From NCBI RefSeq assembly GCF_025144335.1, contig NZ_CP083539.1, positions 869,501 to 933,500 of the forward strand: a DNA stretch of 64,000 nucleotides, given 5' to 3'. The notes under the pieces were generated by a model. The model was not told where the DNA came from. It did not search any database and saw only the letters and a list, made by a program, of their open reading frames with translations. This DNA is from Jannaschia sp. W003. GTDB taxonomy: Bacteria; Pseudomonadota; Alphaproteobacteria; Rhodobacterales; Rhodobacteraceae. Shown here piece by piece: positions 43,520 to 52,573 of this stretch (the first letter of the stretch is position 1; each line of letters starts with the position of its first letter). Made by a program: the position numbers and the translations under genes.

Positions 43520-44571
43520 GGGCGATCCTCCGCTGGGTCGGGCAGCAGGCCAGGCCGCACCACGCCGCCCACGGCGCCGAAGCCCGCGGGGGCGCCCAGG
43601 GCGGCGGCCAGCGCGTCGTAGCGCCCGCCCGTGGCCACGGTGGGACCGCCGCCGCCGGGGGCCGCGAAGGTGAAGGTGAAGCCGTCGTAGTACTCCATCG
43701 CGCCGCGACCCGCCCGGGCGGCGAAGGGCAGGGTGCCGACGTCGGCGCCGCGGGCGGACAGCGCCTCGGCGCGGCGGTCCATGCGGTCCACCGCCGGCCC
43801 GAGGCCGGGCAGGTCCACCTCCAGGTCGCGCAGGGCCTCCAGCGCGGCGGCCATCGGCAACTCGAGGTCGAGCAAGGCCTCCAGCGCCCCGGCCTCGACG
43901 GCCGAGACCGGCGGCGTCGCGGCGTCCTCGGCCAGCGCGGCATGGCGCGCGGCGATCTCCTGCGCCGTGCGCAGGCCCACGTGGGGCGCGTCCTCCCCCG
44001 TGGGCGCGGGGCGCGAGGCGGCGCGACCCTGGAACCGCTCCATCAGCACGCGGAAGCGGCGCGGGCGGGGGATGTGGCGCAGGAGCGCGGCGCGGCGACG
44101 CTCGGTGGTGCGCAGCGTGGCGACCGCGGCGCGCAGGAGCCCGAGGTCGCCCGTCGCTCCGGTCGCGCCCCAGGGAGCCAGCGCCTCGGCGAAGAGCGCG
44201 AAGGCCTCGGCGTCGGCGTCGGCAGGATCGTCGCCGCCCAGAAACTCGATGCCGGCCTGCAGGTACTCGCGCGGGCGGGCGGCATCGGCCTCCTGCCGGC
44301 GGAACACCTCGCCCGCGTAGGCGAGGCGCGCCGCGCCGCCGCCCGCGTCCATGTGCGCCCGCACCAGGGGCACGGTGAAGTCGGGCCGCAGCACCGCCTC
44401 GCCGCGCAGCGGATCGAACGTGGTGAAGGCGCGCGCGCGAAGGTCCTCGCCGTAGAGATCGAGCAGGGGGCCGGCGTCGAGCAGGATCGGCGGCTCCACG
44501 CGCGCGGCCCCCGCCGCCTCGAAGCGCGCGAGGAAGCGGCTCGCGCGCGCCCGGTCGGCGGCGGCGATCAT
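43516..44571 (-). CDS. hisZ: ATP phosphoribosyltransferase regulatory subunit
   Basis: This 351-residue HisS paralogue starts at ATG 44571, which overlaps the hisS stop (ATGA). It keeps the class II synthetase-like core ([35 protein letters not shown] split over two blocks, and late [11 protein letters not shown]) but is shorter than HisS and lacks the anticodon domain. HisZ has no synthetase activity; it forms a hetero-octamer with short HisG and confers histidine feedback. Its position between hisS and hisG supports the call. Confidence 0.93.
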   Translation of the reverse strand: MIAAADRARASRFLARFEAAGAARVEPPILLDAGPLLDLYGEDLRARAFTTFDPLRGEAVLRPDFTVPLVRAHMDAGGGAARLAYAGEVFRRQEADAARPREYLQAGIEFLGGDDPADADAEAFALFAEALAPWGATGATGDLGLLRAAVATLRTTERRRAALLRHIPRPRRFRVLMERFQGRAASRPAPTGEDAPHVGLRTAQEIAARHAALAEDAATPPVSAVEAGALEALLDLELPMAAALEALRDLEVDLPGLGPAVDRMDRRAEALSARGADVGTLPFAARAGRGAMEYYDGFTFTFAAPGGGGPTVATGGRYDALAAALGAPAGFGAVGGVVRPGLLPDPAEDRP

Positions 44572-46043
44572 CGCGCCAGCAGCGCGCGGACGTGGGCGAC
44601 GAGGCCGTCCACGGGCACCTCGGTCTGCGCCTCGTGGCTCTTCCACTCGTCGAGCGAGGCGCCCTCGGCCAGTTCCGCGCCCAGGGCCAGGTCCTTGACC
44701 TGCACCACGCCGCGCGCGGCCTCGTCCGATCCTTGGATCACCGCCGCCGGGCTGCCGCGCCGGTCGGCGTACTTGAGCTGGTTGCCGAAGTTCTTGGGGT
44801 TGCCGAGATAGACCTCGGCCCGGATGCCGGCGGCGCGGAGCCGCGCGCCGAGGGCGAGGTATTCGGGCATCCGGTCGCGGTCCATCACCGTCACGACCAC
44901 GGGGCCGGGGGCGGCCTCGCTCGCCCCGCCCCGCGCGCGCAGGGCGGCGAGCAGGCGGTCGACGCCCAGCGAGATGCCGGTGGCGGGCACGGCCTGCCCG
45001 GTGAAACGCTTCACGAGGTCGTCGTAGCGCCCGCCGCCCGCGACCGAGCCGAAGCGCTGGGGGCGGCCCTTGTCGTCGAGGGTCTCGAAGGTGAGCTCGG
45101 CCTCGAACACGGGGCCTGTGTAGTAGCCGAGGCCGCGCACGACGGAGGGGTCGATCGCCACGCGGTCCGGGCCGTAGCCGAGACCGTCCAGAAGCGCGCC
45201 GATCCGCTCCAGCGCGTCCACGCCCTCGGCGCCGGTGGCCGAGGCGCCCACCGCGTCGCGCAGGCGGCCCAACGTGGCGGCGGCGTCATCCCCGCCGGCG
45301 GTGGTGAAGGCCAGCACGGCGGCCTGCTGGTCGTCCGACAGGCCCGCACCGGCGGTGAAGTCGCCGGACTCGTCCTCGCGGCCACGGCCCAGCAGCGCGC
45401 GCACGCCGTGCTCGCCCAGCCGGTCGAGCTTGTCGATGGCGCGCAGCACGATGCCGCGGGCGCGGGCGTCGTCCTCGGGGATGCCGGCCACTTCCATGGC
45501 GCCGTTCAGCACCCGGCGGTCGTTGACGCGCACCGCGTAGTCGCCGCGCGCGATGCCCACCCGCTCCAGCGCGTCCGAGACCATGGCGCAGAGCTCGGCG
45601 TCGGCGGCCGGGCTGGCGGTGCCCACGGTGTCGGCGTCGCACTGGTAGAACTGGCGGTAGCGCCCCGGCCCGGGCTTCTCGTTGCGCCAGACGGGGCCCA
45701 TGGCGTAGCGACGGTAGGGCGTAGGCAGGTCGTTGCGGTGCTGGGCGTAGACGCGCGCCAGCGGCGCCGTCAGGTCGTACCGCAGCGCCAGCCAGTCGCC
45801 GTCCTCGCCCTCCTGCCAGGCGAACACGCCCTCGTTGGGGCGGTCCACGTCGGGAAGGAACTTGCCCAGGGCCTCCACCGTCTCCACCGCCGAGGTCTCG
45901 AGCGGGTCGAAGCCGTGCAGGCGGTAGACCTCGGCCACGGCGTCCAACATCGCGGCGCGCTCGGTGACGTCCGCACCGAGGTGGTCGCGGAAGCCGCGGG
46001 GCGTCTCGGCGCGGGGGCGGCGGGTCTTGTGTTTCGGGGCCAT
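44568..46043 (-). CDS. hisS: Histidyl-tRNA synthetase
   Basis: This 491-residue class II synthetase starts at ATG 46043 with AGAGGA upstream; an in-frame ATG at 46070 lacks a site. Motif 2 is [16 protein letters not shown], motif 3 is [12 protein letters not shown], and [10 protein letters not shown] is the histidine-binding block. A segment around 225-275 rich in Asp/Ala, inserted between the core and motif 3, is common in alphaproteobacterial HisS. It heads a three-gene operon with overlapping starts (hisS-hisZ-hisG). Confidence 0.96.
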   Translation of the reverse strand: MAPKHKTRRPRAETPRGFRDHLGADVTERAAMLDAVAEVYRLHGFDPLETSAVETVEALGKFLPDVDRPNEGVFAWQEGEDGDWLALRYDLTAPLARVYAQHRNDLPTPYRRYAMGPVWRNEKPGPGRYRQFYQCDADTVGTASPAADAELCAMVSDALERVGIARGDYAVRVNDRRVLNGAMEVAGIPEDDARARGIVLRAIDKLDRLGEHGVRALLGRGREDESGDFTAGAGLSDDQQAAVLAFTTAGGDDAAATLGRLRDAVGASATGAEGVDALERIGALLDGLGYGPDRVAIDPSVVRGLGYYTGPVFEAELTFETLDDKGRPQRFGSVAGGGRYDDLVKRFTGQAVPATGISLGVDRLLAALRARGGASEAAPGPVVVTVMDRDRMPEYLALGARLRAAGIRAEVYLGNPKNFGNQLKYADRRGSPAAVIQGSDEAARGVVQVKDLALGAELAEGASLDEWKSHEAQTEVPVDGLVAHVRALLAR

Positions 46044-46105
46044 CGGCGTCCTCTTGGGTCGCGCCCGCACATACGGGCGGGGCGCCGGGAAGCCAAGGAG
46101 GCCGC

Positions 46106-46330
46106 ATGGACCGCACGGACGGCGAGCACGGGATCGAGTCCCGGCTGGAGGAGCGCATCGCCCACCTGATCCGGGCGGTCGAGGACCTCAGCGACGAGGT
46201 GGCGCGGCAGGCGGGCGAGATCGACGCCCTGAAGCGGCGCACGGGCCTCCTGCTGGAGCGGGCCGCAGAGGCCGAGGTCGAAGGGCAGGGCACCGTCCCG
46301 CTGGCTGATCAGCGCCCGCCGCACTGGTAG
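46106..46330 (+). CDS. slyX: SlyX family protein
   Basis: This 74-residue protein is a single coiled coil (residues about 10-55) ending in the family's conserved tail, here [10 protein letters not shown]. SlyX is widespread but of unknown function. It is divergent from hisS with 62 bp between the starts. AAGGAGG lies just before its ATG. Confidence 0.9.
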   Translation: MDRTDGEHGIESRLEERIAHLIRAVEDLSDEVARQAGEIDALKRRTGLLLERAAEAEVEGQGTVPLADQRPPHW

Positions 46331-46382
46331 CGCGGGGCGGGCGTCCTAGAACCCTCGGGAACCGGGACGTGGGGGCGAAAAA

Positions 46383-46402
46383 CCTTGCATTCGTATGCAA
46401 GG
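46383..46402. promoter_or_regulatory. LacI-type operator-like palindrome
   Basis: CCTTGCAT (46383-46390) and ATGCAAGG (46395-46402) are perfect inverted arms around TCGT. Centred as TTGCATTCGTATGCAA it has the CG centre usual for LacI-family operators. It lies 105 bases before the binding-protein start codon of the sugar-type ABC operon. No LacI gene is in the window. Confidence 0.6.
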
Positions 46403-46506
46403 GCGGCTTGGCTCCGCCCCGGGAGAACGCGCGCGCCGCGCGCACGATCGAGGACCGCCACGCCCCCCGGGGGCGGAACGGCGGACCCGCGCAACGGGAG
46501 AGAGAG

Positions 46507-47760
46507 ATGAACCGCTACACGAAGGCCGCGCTGCTCGCCGGCGCCTCCACCCTCGCCGCCGGCGCCGCGCTGGCCGACGCCCACGCCGCCTGCGACCTGG
46601 GCACCGGCAACGTGCGCATCCTGGGCAACGACTTCGGCGCGATCCACGCCGTGGTCGACCGCGCCATGGAGTGCACCACCGAGGGCGAGATCACCGCCAA
46701 CCTCACCACGGAGCACAAGGAGATCCAGGTCGCGGCCCTTACCGCCGATCCAACCGAGTACACCGTGGCCATCGTCGCCAACTCGTCGCTGGTGCCGCTG
46801 CTGAACGGCGGGCTGGTTCGGCCCCTGAACGACCTGGTCGAGGCGCACGGCGACTCGCTGAGCGACCTGCAGCTGATCCGCGTGGGCGACGACATCGTGG
46901 CCGTGGCCTTCATGGCCAACGCCCAGCACCTGTTCTACCGCGAGGACGTGCTCGCCGAGGCGGGCGTCGAGGTGCCCACCACCTACGAGGAGGTGATCGC
47001 CGCCGGCCAGGCGATCCGCGACGCCGGGATCATGGAGCATCCCGTGGCGCTGAACACCATGACCGGGTGGAACCTGGGCGAGGAATTCATCAACATGTAC
47101 CTCGGCTACGGCGGCGAGTTCTTCGCGCCGGGCACCGCCGAGGTCTCGATCGACAACGAGGCGGGCATGAAGGCGCTCGAGACGCTCAAGGCGCTGACCG
47201 AGCTGTCGAACCCCGACTTCCTGACCTTCGACTCGAACGCCACCGGCGCGCTGTGGGAGGCGGGCAACGTGGCGCTGGCCACCATGTGGGGCTCGCGCGG
47301 GGCCGGCATCCTCGACGACGAGGGCTCCTCCGAGGAGGTGGTCGCCGCCACCAAGCTCGCCGGCGCGCCCACCGTGGGCGGCGGCAGCCAGCCCGCGACC
47401 ACGCTGTGGTGGGACGGCTTCACGATCGCCCAGAACATCTCCGACGAGGACGCCGAGGCGTCGTTCAAGGCGATGGTCCACGGCGTGGCGCCCGAGGTGC
47501 TGGAGACGGAAGGCAACGCCGAGCTGGCGGTTTGGCTGATCGAGGGCTACGAGCCGACCCCGGCCGCGCAGGGCGTGGCCCAGTCGGCCCAGGCCGGCGC
47601 GATGCCCTACCCGATGCTGCCCTACATGGGTCTGCTGCACACCGCGCTCGGCGACGAGCTGGCGGACTTCCTGCAGGGCAAGGAATCGGCCGAGCAGGCG
47701 CTCGACGACGTGGAGGCGGCCTACACCACCGCCGCCAAGGAGCAGGGCTTCCTGCAGTAG
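46507..47760 (+). CDS. Sugar-type ABC transporter substrate-binding protein
   Basis: This 417-residue protein starts at ATG 46507 after GGGAGAGAG, with a Sec signal peptide (about 22 residues, ending AAGAALADA). The mature part follows the family 1 extracellular solute-binding fold: LTTEHKEIQVAALTAD, VAFMANAQHLFYREDVLAEAG, and WEAGNVALATMWGSRG. Two matching permeases follow. The ligand could be a sugar, polyol or glycerol-3-phosphate-like compound; sequence does not say. A strong hairpin follows its stop, as is common where a binding protein is made in excess over permeases. Confidence 0.9.
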   Translation: MNRYTKAALLAGASTLAAGAALADAHAACDLGTGNVRILGNDFGAIHAVVDRAMECTTEGEITANLTTEHKEIQVAALTADPTEYTVAIVANSSLVPLLNGGLVRPLNDLVEAHGDSLSDLQLIRVGDDIVAVAFMANAQHLFYREDVLAEAGVEVPTTYEEVIAAGQAIRDAGIMEHPVALNTMTGWNLGEEFINMYLGYGGEFFAPGTAEVSIDNEAGMKALETLKALTELSNPDFLTFDSNATGALWEAGNVALATMWGSRGAGILDDEGSSEEVVAATKLAGAPTVGGGSQPATTLWWDGFTIAQNISDEDAEASFKAMVHGVAPEVLETEGNAELAVWLIEGYEPTPAAQGVAQSAQAGAMPYPMLPYMGLLHTALGDELADFLQGKESAEQALDDVEAAYTTAAKEQGFLQ

Positions 47761-47767
47761 AACGCAC

Positions 47768-47801
47768 GGCGCGCGCCCCGGCACTGTCCCGGGCGCGCGC
47801 C
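47768..47801 (+). promoter_or_regulatory. Intercistronic stem-loop between binding protein and permease genes
   Basis: GGCGCGCGCCC (47768-47778) pairs perfectly with GGGCGCGCGCC (47791-47801) across 12 bases. No T tract follows. Such hairpins usually stabilise the upstream binding-protein message or attenuate the downstream permease genes. Confidence 0.7.
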
Positions 47802-47832
47802 CTTCCCCCGCAACCCGACGGGGACGCCGCCC

Positions 47833-48864
47833 ATGCCGCACCGCACCTTCTTCTGGTTCATCCTGCCCTCGCTGCTGGCGATGCTGCTGTTCATCGCGGC
47901 GCCCATCGCCTCGGTGATCGTGCAGTCCGTGCACCAGCAGCACGAGCAGGTGCTGCGCGTGGTCGAGAACCGCGGCCCCTTCGGCATCACCACCTCCACC
48001 ACCATCGACCAGGAGGCCACGCAGGCCCTGCGCGACGCAGAGCCCATGGGCCGCTTCGTGGGGCTGGCGATCTACCGGGACCGCGCGCACCTCGCCTTCG
48101 ACGAGGTGGCCGCGGCCTGGAACGGCACCGACGGGATCGCGGCCTTCGCGGGGCGGCTGATGAACCTGCCGTTCTACCGGGCGCTGATCTTCACGCTGGT
48201 CTACACCGCACTCGTCACGCCGTTCACGATCCTGCTGGGGCTCGCCATAGCCCTCGGCGTCAACGGCCTGCCGCGGATGCTGCGGGGGCCGACGATCTTC
48301 GTCTCGCTCCTGCCGATGATCGTGACGCCGCTGGTCGGCAGCCTCGTGCTCTACTGGATGATCGACGCCGAGGGCATCCTCGGCCACGCGATCCAGGTGC
48401 TGGCGGGCGATCCCACGCTGTCGCTCAAGGCCTCCACGCCGCTCACCTGGGCCACGCTGATCGTCTACGGCGTGTGGCACCACGCGCCCTTCGCCTTCAT
48501 CGTCTACTACGCAGGGCTGCAGACCGTGCCCCACGAGACCATGGAGGCGGCCATGGTGGACGGCGCCTCGCGCTGGGAGCGCATCCGCTACGTGGTGGTG
48601 CCGCACCTCGCGCCGCTGACCGTGTTCATCGCGCTGATCCAGCTCATGGACAACTTCCGCGTCTTCGAGCCCATCGTGGGCTTCTCGGCGGGCGCCAACG
48701 CCTCGTCGCTGAGCTACAACATCTACCAGGACCTGCGCGGCGAGATCGCGCTGTTCAACTCGGCCGCGGCCACCTCGGTGCTGACGATCCTCGGTGTGGC
48801 GATCCTGCTCGCGCCGGTGCTGGTCCGCACCTGGCGCGACTTCAACGCCAAGCGGGGGCACTGA
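47833..48864 (+). CDS. ABC transporter permease, sugar type (MalF-like)
   Basis: This 343-residue membrane protein has an N-terminal membrane segment (residues 7-30), a periplasmic loop, and a permease domain of about five segments. The EAA loop is EAAMVDGASRWERIRYVVVP (near residues 239-258). It pairs with the next gene to form the channel. Confidence 0.92.
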   Translation: MPHRTFFWFILPSLLAMLLFIAAPIASVIVQSVHQQHEQVLRVVENRGPFGITTSTTIDQEATQALRDAEPMGRFVGLAIYRDRAHLAFDEVAAAWNGTDGIAAFAGRLMNLPFYRALIFTLVYTALVTPFTILLGLAIALGVNGLPRMLRGPTIFVSLLPMIVTPLVGSLVLYWMIDAEGILGHAIQVLAGDPTLSLKASTPLTWATLIVYGVWHHAPFAFIVYYAGLQTVPHETMEAAMVDGASRWERIRYVVVPHLAPLTVFIALIQLMDNFRVFEPIVGFSAGANASSLSYNIYQDLRGEIALFNSAAATSVLTILGVAILLAPVLVRTWRDFNAKRGH

Positions 48865-48865
48865 G

Positions 48866-49750
48866 ATGGAGACCGTGACCGCCCAGCGCCGCTCGCGCGG
48901 CCTCGTGATCGCCTCGACCGCCTTCGTCGGGATCTGGCTGGTGATCGCCGCCTTCCCGTTCCTCTGGACGCTCTGGGGCAGCTTCAAGGTCGAGGGCGAC
49001 TTCTTCTCGAAGGCCGACTGGCGCTACGCGCTGACGGGGGTTCGCACCACCGTCGAGACCGGCGGCCCCTTCACACTGAACGGCTACGAGGGCGCCTGGG
49101 TGCGCGAGGAGTTCTGGCGCGCGGCCCTCAACACCTTCATCGTCGTGTTCTTCACGGTGCTCATCTCGCTCACCCTGGGCACGCTGGGCGGCTACGCGCT
49201 GGCCCGCTCGGGTTTCCGCTACGCGTTCTGGCTGCTGATGCTGGCGCTGATCTTCCGCGCCATGCCGCACATCACGCTGGTCTCGGGCTACCTGCTGCCG
49301 TTCTTCGAGTGGAACCTCTGGGGGCACCTGCCCACCGCCATCGTGGTGCTGGTGGCGATCAACCAGCCCTTCACGCTGTGGATGCTCCACTCGTTCTTCC
49401 TCAACATCCCCAAGGACCTCGACGAGAGCGCCATGGTCGACGGCTGCACCCGCTTCGAGGCGTTCCGGCGCGTGATCGTCCCCGTCATGTGGCCCGGCGT
49501 GATCACCACGGGGCTGTTCAGCTTCCTCTTGGCCTACAACGACTTCACCGTCACGGCGCTGCTGCTGAGTCAGGAGAACCAGACCATGGTGCCCAAGATC
49601 GCGGGCTTCCTCGGCAGCACCTTCGAGGCGGGCAACGTGATGTTCGCGGTGGCCGCCGTGGTCTCGGCCACGGCGCCCCTCTTCGTGCTGGTGCTGGTGT
49701 TCCAGCGGCAGATCGTCAGCGGGCTGACGGCGGGGGCGGTGAAGGGGTGA
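48866..49750 (+). CDS. ABC transporter permease, sugar type (MalG-like)
   Basis: This 294-residue membrane protein starts 1 bp after the previous stop. Its EAA loop is ESAMVDGCTRFEAFRRVIVP. The operon ends here: no ATPase gene follows, and the next gene is on the other strand. The transporter must use an ATPase encoded elsewhere, as some sugar-type systems do. Confidence 0.92.
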   Translation: METVTAQRRSRGLVIASTAFVGIWLVIAAFPFLWTLWGSFKVEGDFFSKADWRYALTGVRTTVETGGPFTLNGYEGAWVREEFWRAALNTFIVVFFTVLISLTLGTLGGYALARSGFRYAFWLLMLALIFRAMPHITLVSGYLLPFFEWNLWGHLPTAIVVLVAINQPFTLWMLHSFFLNIPKDLDESAMVDGCTRFEAFRRVIVPVMWPGVITTGLFSFLLAYNDFTVTALLLSQENQTMVPKIAGFLGSTFEAGNVMFAVAAVVSATAPLFVLVLVFQRQIVSGLTAGAVKG

Positions 49751-49810
49751 TCGCTCGTCCGGGGCCGAAGGCCCCGGCGATCGGTCCAGTGGACCGATCA
49801 GAGCGATCAC
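49747..49810. repeat. Three-stem palindromic element at a convergent junction
   Basis: Outer arms GTGATCGCTC (49747-49756) and GAGCGATCAC (49801-49810) are perfect. Inside are two further perfect hairpins: CCGGGGCC-GAA-GGCCCCGG (49759-49777) and GATCGGTCCA-G-TGGACCGATC (49779-49799). The left arm includes the permease stop codon. It may act as a bidirectional terminator or REP-type element. Confidence 0.8.
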
Positions 49811-49861
49811 GGGCGAAGCCCCGAATGGCGGTCCCCGCGACTCGGCGACGTAAGGCCCCCC

Positions 49862-50845
49862 TCAGCCGTCCCGCGGCGGCACCCGCCCTCCCAGCTCGTC
49901 CTCCACGTGCGCGGCGATGATCGCGTCCATGTCCGCGTCGGCCCGGAAGCCCAGCGCCTCGGCCCGCTCCGGCGCGAAGCCCCGCGGCCAGTCGCCCACG
50001 ATGCGCCGGATGGTCTCGTCGGGCGCGCGCCGGATCAGCGCCGCCGCCTCCGGCCCCGCCGCCCGCTCGAGCGCGGCGATCTGCTCCGCCACCGTCGCGC
50101 CGACCCCCGGCAGGTTCAGGGCGCGGCGGGGGCCGAGGGGGGCGAGGTCCATCTCCGCGGCATGGAGCAGGAAGCCCACCGCCGCGCGGGGGCTCGCGAA
50201 CCAGTGGCGCACGTCGTCCTCGACGGGCAGCACCGCCTCGCGCCCCACGAGCGGCTCGCGCAGGATGCCCGAGAAGAAGCCCGAGGCGGCCGCGTTCGGC
50301 GCGCCGGGGCGCACGCAGATCGTGGGCAGGCGCAAGCTGATCCCGTCGGCGAGGCCGCGCCGGCTCAGGTCGTCCACCATCAGCTCGCCCATGCGCTTCT
50401 GCGCCCCGTAGGAGGTCAGCGGCTGGGGCGAGAAGTCGTCGGGGATCGGGTCGGGCACGGGCGCGCCGAACACCGCGATCGACGAGGCGAACACGAAGCG
50501 GGGCCGGTAGTCCGCCTGCGCCGCCACCGCGCGCAGGAGCGAGACCGTGCCGTCGAGGTTCACCGCGTAGCCCTTCTCGAAGTCCGCCTCTGCCTCGCCC
50601 GAGACCACGGCGGCGAGGTGGAAGATCACGTCGGGCCGGTGCTCCACCAGCGCGGGCGCGGCGGCGGGGTCGCTGAGGTCCACGGACAGGGCCGCGCCGG
50701 GAAGGCCGGCGGGCATCGCGGGGGCGTGGACGTCCACGAGGGTCAGGCCCTCGATCGGTTTCCCGGCGAGGGTGCCGCGCGCGGCGAGGGCGGCCACGAG
50801 CTTGGCGCCGATCATGCCGGCGGCGCCGGTGACGAGGATGTGCAT
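49862..50845 (-). CDS. NAD-dependent epimerase/dehydratase, D-erythronate dehydrogenase-like
   Basis: This 327-residue SDR starts at ATG 50845 (MHILVTGAAGMIGAKL). The NAD motif is TGAAGMIG (6-13). HLAAVVSGEAEADFEKGY, SSIAVFG and YGAQKRMGE (catalytic Tyr and Lys) match the DenD branch, which oxidises D-erythronate to 2-oxo-tetronate. Other den genes (kinase DenK/OtnK, isomerase OtnI, decarboxylase OtnC) are not adjacent, so the specific substrate is tentative. It is convergent with the ABC operon. Confidence 0.85.
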   Translation of the reverse strand: MHILVTGAAGMIGAKLVAALAARGTLAGKPIEGLTLVDVHAPAMPAGLPGAALSVDLSDPAAAPALVEHRPDVIFHLAAVVSGEAEADFEKGYAVNLDGTVSLLRAVAAQADYRPRFVFASSIAVFGAPVPDPIPDDFSPQPLTSYGAQKRMGELMVDDLSRRGLADGISLRLPTICVRPGAPNAAASGFFSGILREPLVGREAVLPVEDDVRHWFASPRAAVGFLLHAAEMDLAPLGPRRALNLPGVGATVAEQIAALERAAGPEAAALIRRAPDETIRRIVGDWPRGFAPERAEALGFRADADMDAIIAAHVEDELGGRVPPRDG

Positions 50846-51344
50846 GGGGATGACTCCGCTGGGCTGCGTGCACGCTAGGCGAGCGGCGCGGGCGACGCAA
50901 AGCCCCCCGCGCGAGCGTGCGGCGGTCCGCGCCCAGGCGCCGTTGCGCGCGCGGCGATGGACGGCGCGCGCGGCTTGGGGATTGGTGATCCGGTGCCGTG
51001 GGGTCTCCTCCCGCCCCGCGGCCGCACCCGGGCCAAGGGGCATGCCCGGGGGACCACCCCCGGCCCGCGGGAGGCGGGACGGGGGGCGTCCGCCGCGCCC
51101 CGCATGGAGAAGGTGTCAGACCGTCAGGCCCTCGGCGCGGAACGGCGCGTCGAGGGCCGCACGGGCCCGATCACCTCCATGCGCGCCCCCGTGTCGCGCC
51201 TCGCCGCGATCCCGCGGAAGCGGTTCGAATCTCGCACCAATCCACCCCGATTGGCCGCGCAATCGTGGTCCTGCGCTGGACGGGCTGGCGCGTCGGCAAT
51301 CCGTTAAGAATGGTTAAGGGGCCTCAACCCGAAGGGACGTACCC
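50846..51344. other. Gene-free stretch holding a decayed gene fragment
   Basis: No intact gene is visible. The only content I can name is a broken duplicate of the 3' end of the kinase gene (51119-51215, separate entry). The rest is GC-rich sequence with partial palindromes (for example GCATGCCCGGGGGACC region near 51041), then a less GC-rich 60 bp before the small exported-peptide gene that probably holds its promoter. Confidence 0.55.
51119..51215 (-). pseudogene. Decayed fragment duplicating the 3' end of the adenosine-kinase-like gene
   Basis: CAGGCCCTCGGCGCGGAAC and GCGCGTCGAGG here are identical to 51507-51538 apart from one base, and GCCCGATCAC, CATGCGCGCC and CGCCGCGATCCCG follow in the same order as in 51570-51645, with deletions between them. 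On the minus strand this corresponds to the last 40 or so codons of the kinase. It carries no usable frame of its own. Confidence 0.7.
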
Positions 51345-51488
51345 GTGAAATCATTGCTCGCATTCGCGTTCGGCGCGGCGTTGGCCTGCCTGCCCTTCGC
51401 CGCCGATGCCCACGGCGGCGGTTGCCGCAAGTCCTCGCCGCCCGGCCAGTGCTGCCACGCGGGGTCCCAGCCTCTCCACTGCCACTAG
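51345..51488 (+). CDS. Very small His/Cys-rich exported peptide (YHYH-like)
   Basis: This 47-residue peptide starts at a GTG. Residues 1-22 form a clear Sec signal peptide ending AADA, and the mature part, about 25 residues, begins HGGGC and ends SQPLHCH, with four cysteines and four histidines. It resembles small alphaproteobacterial YHYH-domain proteins whose mature part begins HGGG and ends YHCH. Such a composition suggests metal binding in the periplasm. It is convergent with the kinase, 13 bp apart. Confidence 0.65.
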   Translation: MKSLLAFAFGAALACLPFAADAHGGGCRKSSPPGQCCHAGSQPLHCH

Positions 51489-51501
51489 GCCGTCTCGGCG
51501 G

Positions 51502-52488
51502 CTACAGCAGGCCCTCGGCGCGGAACAGCGCGTCGAGGTCCGCATGGGGGCGGGGGCCCACGTGCCCGATCACTTCGCGCGCGCAGACCACGCCCATGCG
51601 CGCCGCCGTCTCCAGGTCGCGCCCCGCCGCGATCCCGTAGAGGAAGCCGGCCGCGAACTGGTCGCCCGCTCCGGTGGCGTCCACGACCCGCGCCGCCTCG
51701 ACCGGCGCCACGATCCGCTGGTCTCCCGCGCGCACCCACACGTCCTCGCCCGAGCGGGTGCAGGCCACGATGCCGCAGACCTCCGCCGCGCGGCCCAAGG
51801 CCTCCTCCACGTCGCCTGTCTCGTAGAGGGTGCACCACTCCTTCGCGTTGCCGATGGCCACGTCCATGTCCTCGGCAATCAGGCGCTGGAAGTCGGCGCG
51901 GTGGCGCTCGGCGCAGAACGGGTCGGAGATGGTGATGGCCGAGCGGCCCCCCGCGGCGCGCATCCGCGCGGCGGCCTCCGTGAAGGCGGTCTTCCCGTCG
52001 TCCTTGTCGAACAGGTAGCCCTCGAGGAACAGGAGGCCCCCGCCGGCGAACACGTCCGGCACGTCCGCGGCCCCGAGGTCGGCGCCCGCGCCGAGATAGG
52101 TGTTCATGGACCGCTCGCCGTCGGGCGACACGAAGATCATGGAGCGCGAGGTGGGCAGGTCGGCGGCCTTCGGCGGGTTCGGGAAGGCGGTGCCCGAGGC
52201 GCGCATGGTCTCGGCGTAGAAGCGGCCCAGCGCGTCGTCGCGCACTTTGCCGATGAACGCCGTGCGCAGCCCCAGCGCGCCGATCCCCGCCAGGGTGTTG
52301 GCGACCGAGCCGCCGGGCGCCTGCATCCGGTCCTCCATGGCGGCATAGAGCAGCTCCGCCCGCTCGCGCTCCACGAGCTGCATGATGCCCTTCTCGATGC
52401 CCATGTGGTCGAGGAAGCTGTCGTCGCTGTGGGCGATCACGTCGACGATGGCGTTGCCGATGCCGATCACGTCGTAGGTCTGGGTCAT
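51502..52488 (-). CDS. PfkB family kinase, adenosine kinase-like
   Basis: This 328-residue protein has the PfkB signatures: GGSVANTLAGIGALG near residues 59-73 and the anion-hole/catalytic motif DATGAGDQFAAGF near 274-286 with the catalytic Asp. YDVIGIGNAIVDVIA at the start is typical of the adenosine kinase branch common in alphaproteobacteria. It probably phosphorylates adenosine to AMP; related sugar kinases cannot be excluded. A worn duplicate of its 3' end lies 290 bp beyond its stop. Confidence 0.92.
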   Translation of the reverse strand: MTQTYDVIGIGNAIVDVIAHSDDSFLDHMGIEKGIMQLVERERAELLYAAMEDRMQAPGGSVANTLAGIGALGLRTAFIGKVRDDALGRFYAETMRASGTAFPNPPKAADLPTSRSMIFVSPDGERSMNTYLGAGADLGAADVPDVFAGGGLLFLEGYLFDKDDGKTAFTEAAARMRAAGGRSAITISDPFCAERHRADFQRLIAEDMDVAIGNAKEWCTLYETGDVEEALGRAAEVCGIVACTRSGEDVWVRAGDQRIVAPVEAARVVDATGAGDQFAAGFLYGIAAGRDLETAARMGVVCAREVIGHVGPRPHADLDALFRAEGLL

Positions 52489-52510
52489 GGGGCGGGGCTT
52501 TCGGTTGGCC

Positions 52511-52569
52511 GGGGCGGGGGCGCTGCCCCCGGGCCCCCGGAGTATTCGGGCCAGGATGGAGGAGGGGCG
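52511..52569 (-). repeat. Dispersed AAATACCTC element, copy G (divergent)
   Basis: GGGGGC-gct-GCCCCC (52516-52530), then CCCGGAGTATTCGGGCCAGG and ATGGAGGAGGGG give the reverse complement of the family core with a changed centre (AATACTCC). It lies between nth and the kinase and borders the palindrome in the nth 3' end. Confidence 0.65.
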
Positions 52570-52573
52570 GGAG

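Noticed and set aside
46309-48987. An 892-codon minus-strand open frame antisense to the ABC operon
   Set aside because: Composition-driven: the translation is low-complexity, and the plus strand encodes a signal peptide, EAA loops and tight gene spacing.
51226-51245. GGTTCGAATC followed by a CACCA-like end, resembling the 3' end of a tRNA
   Set aside because: The bases around the loop do not form a proper five-pair T stem and no acceptor, D or anticodon arm could be found upstream.
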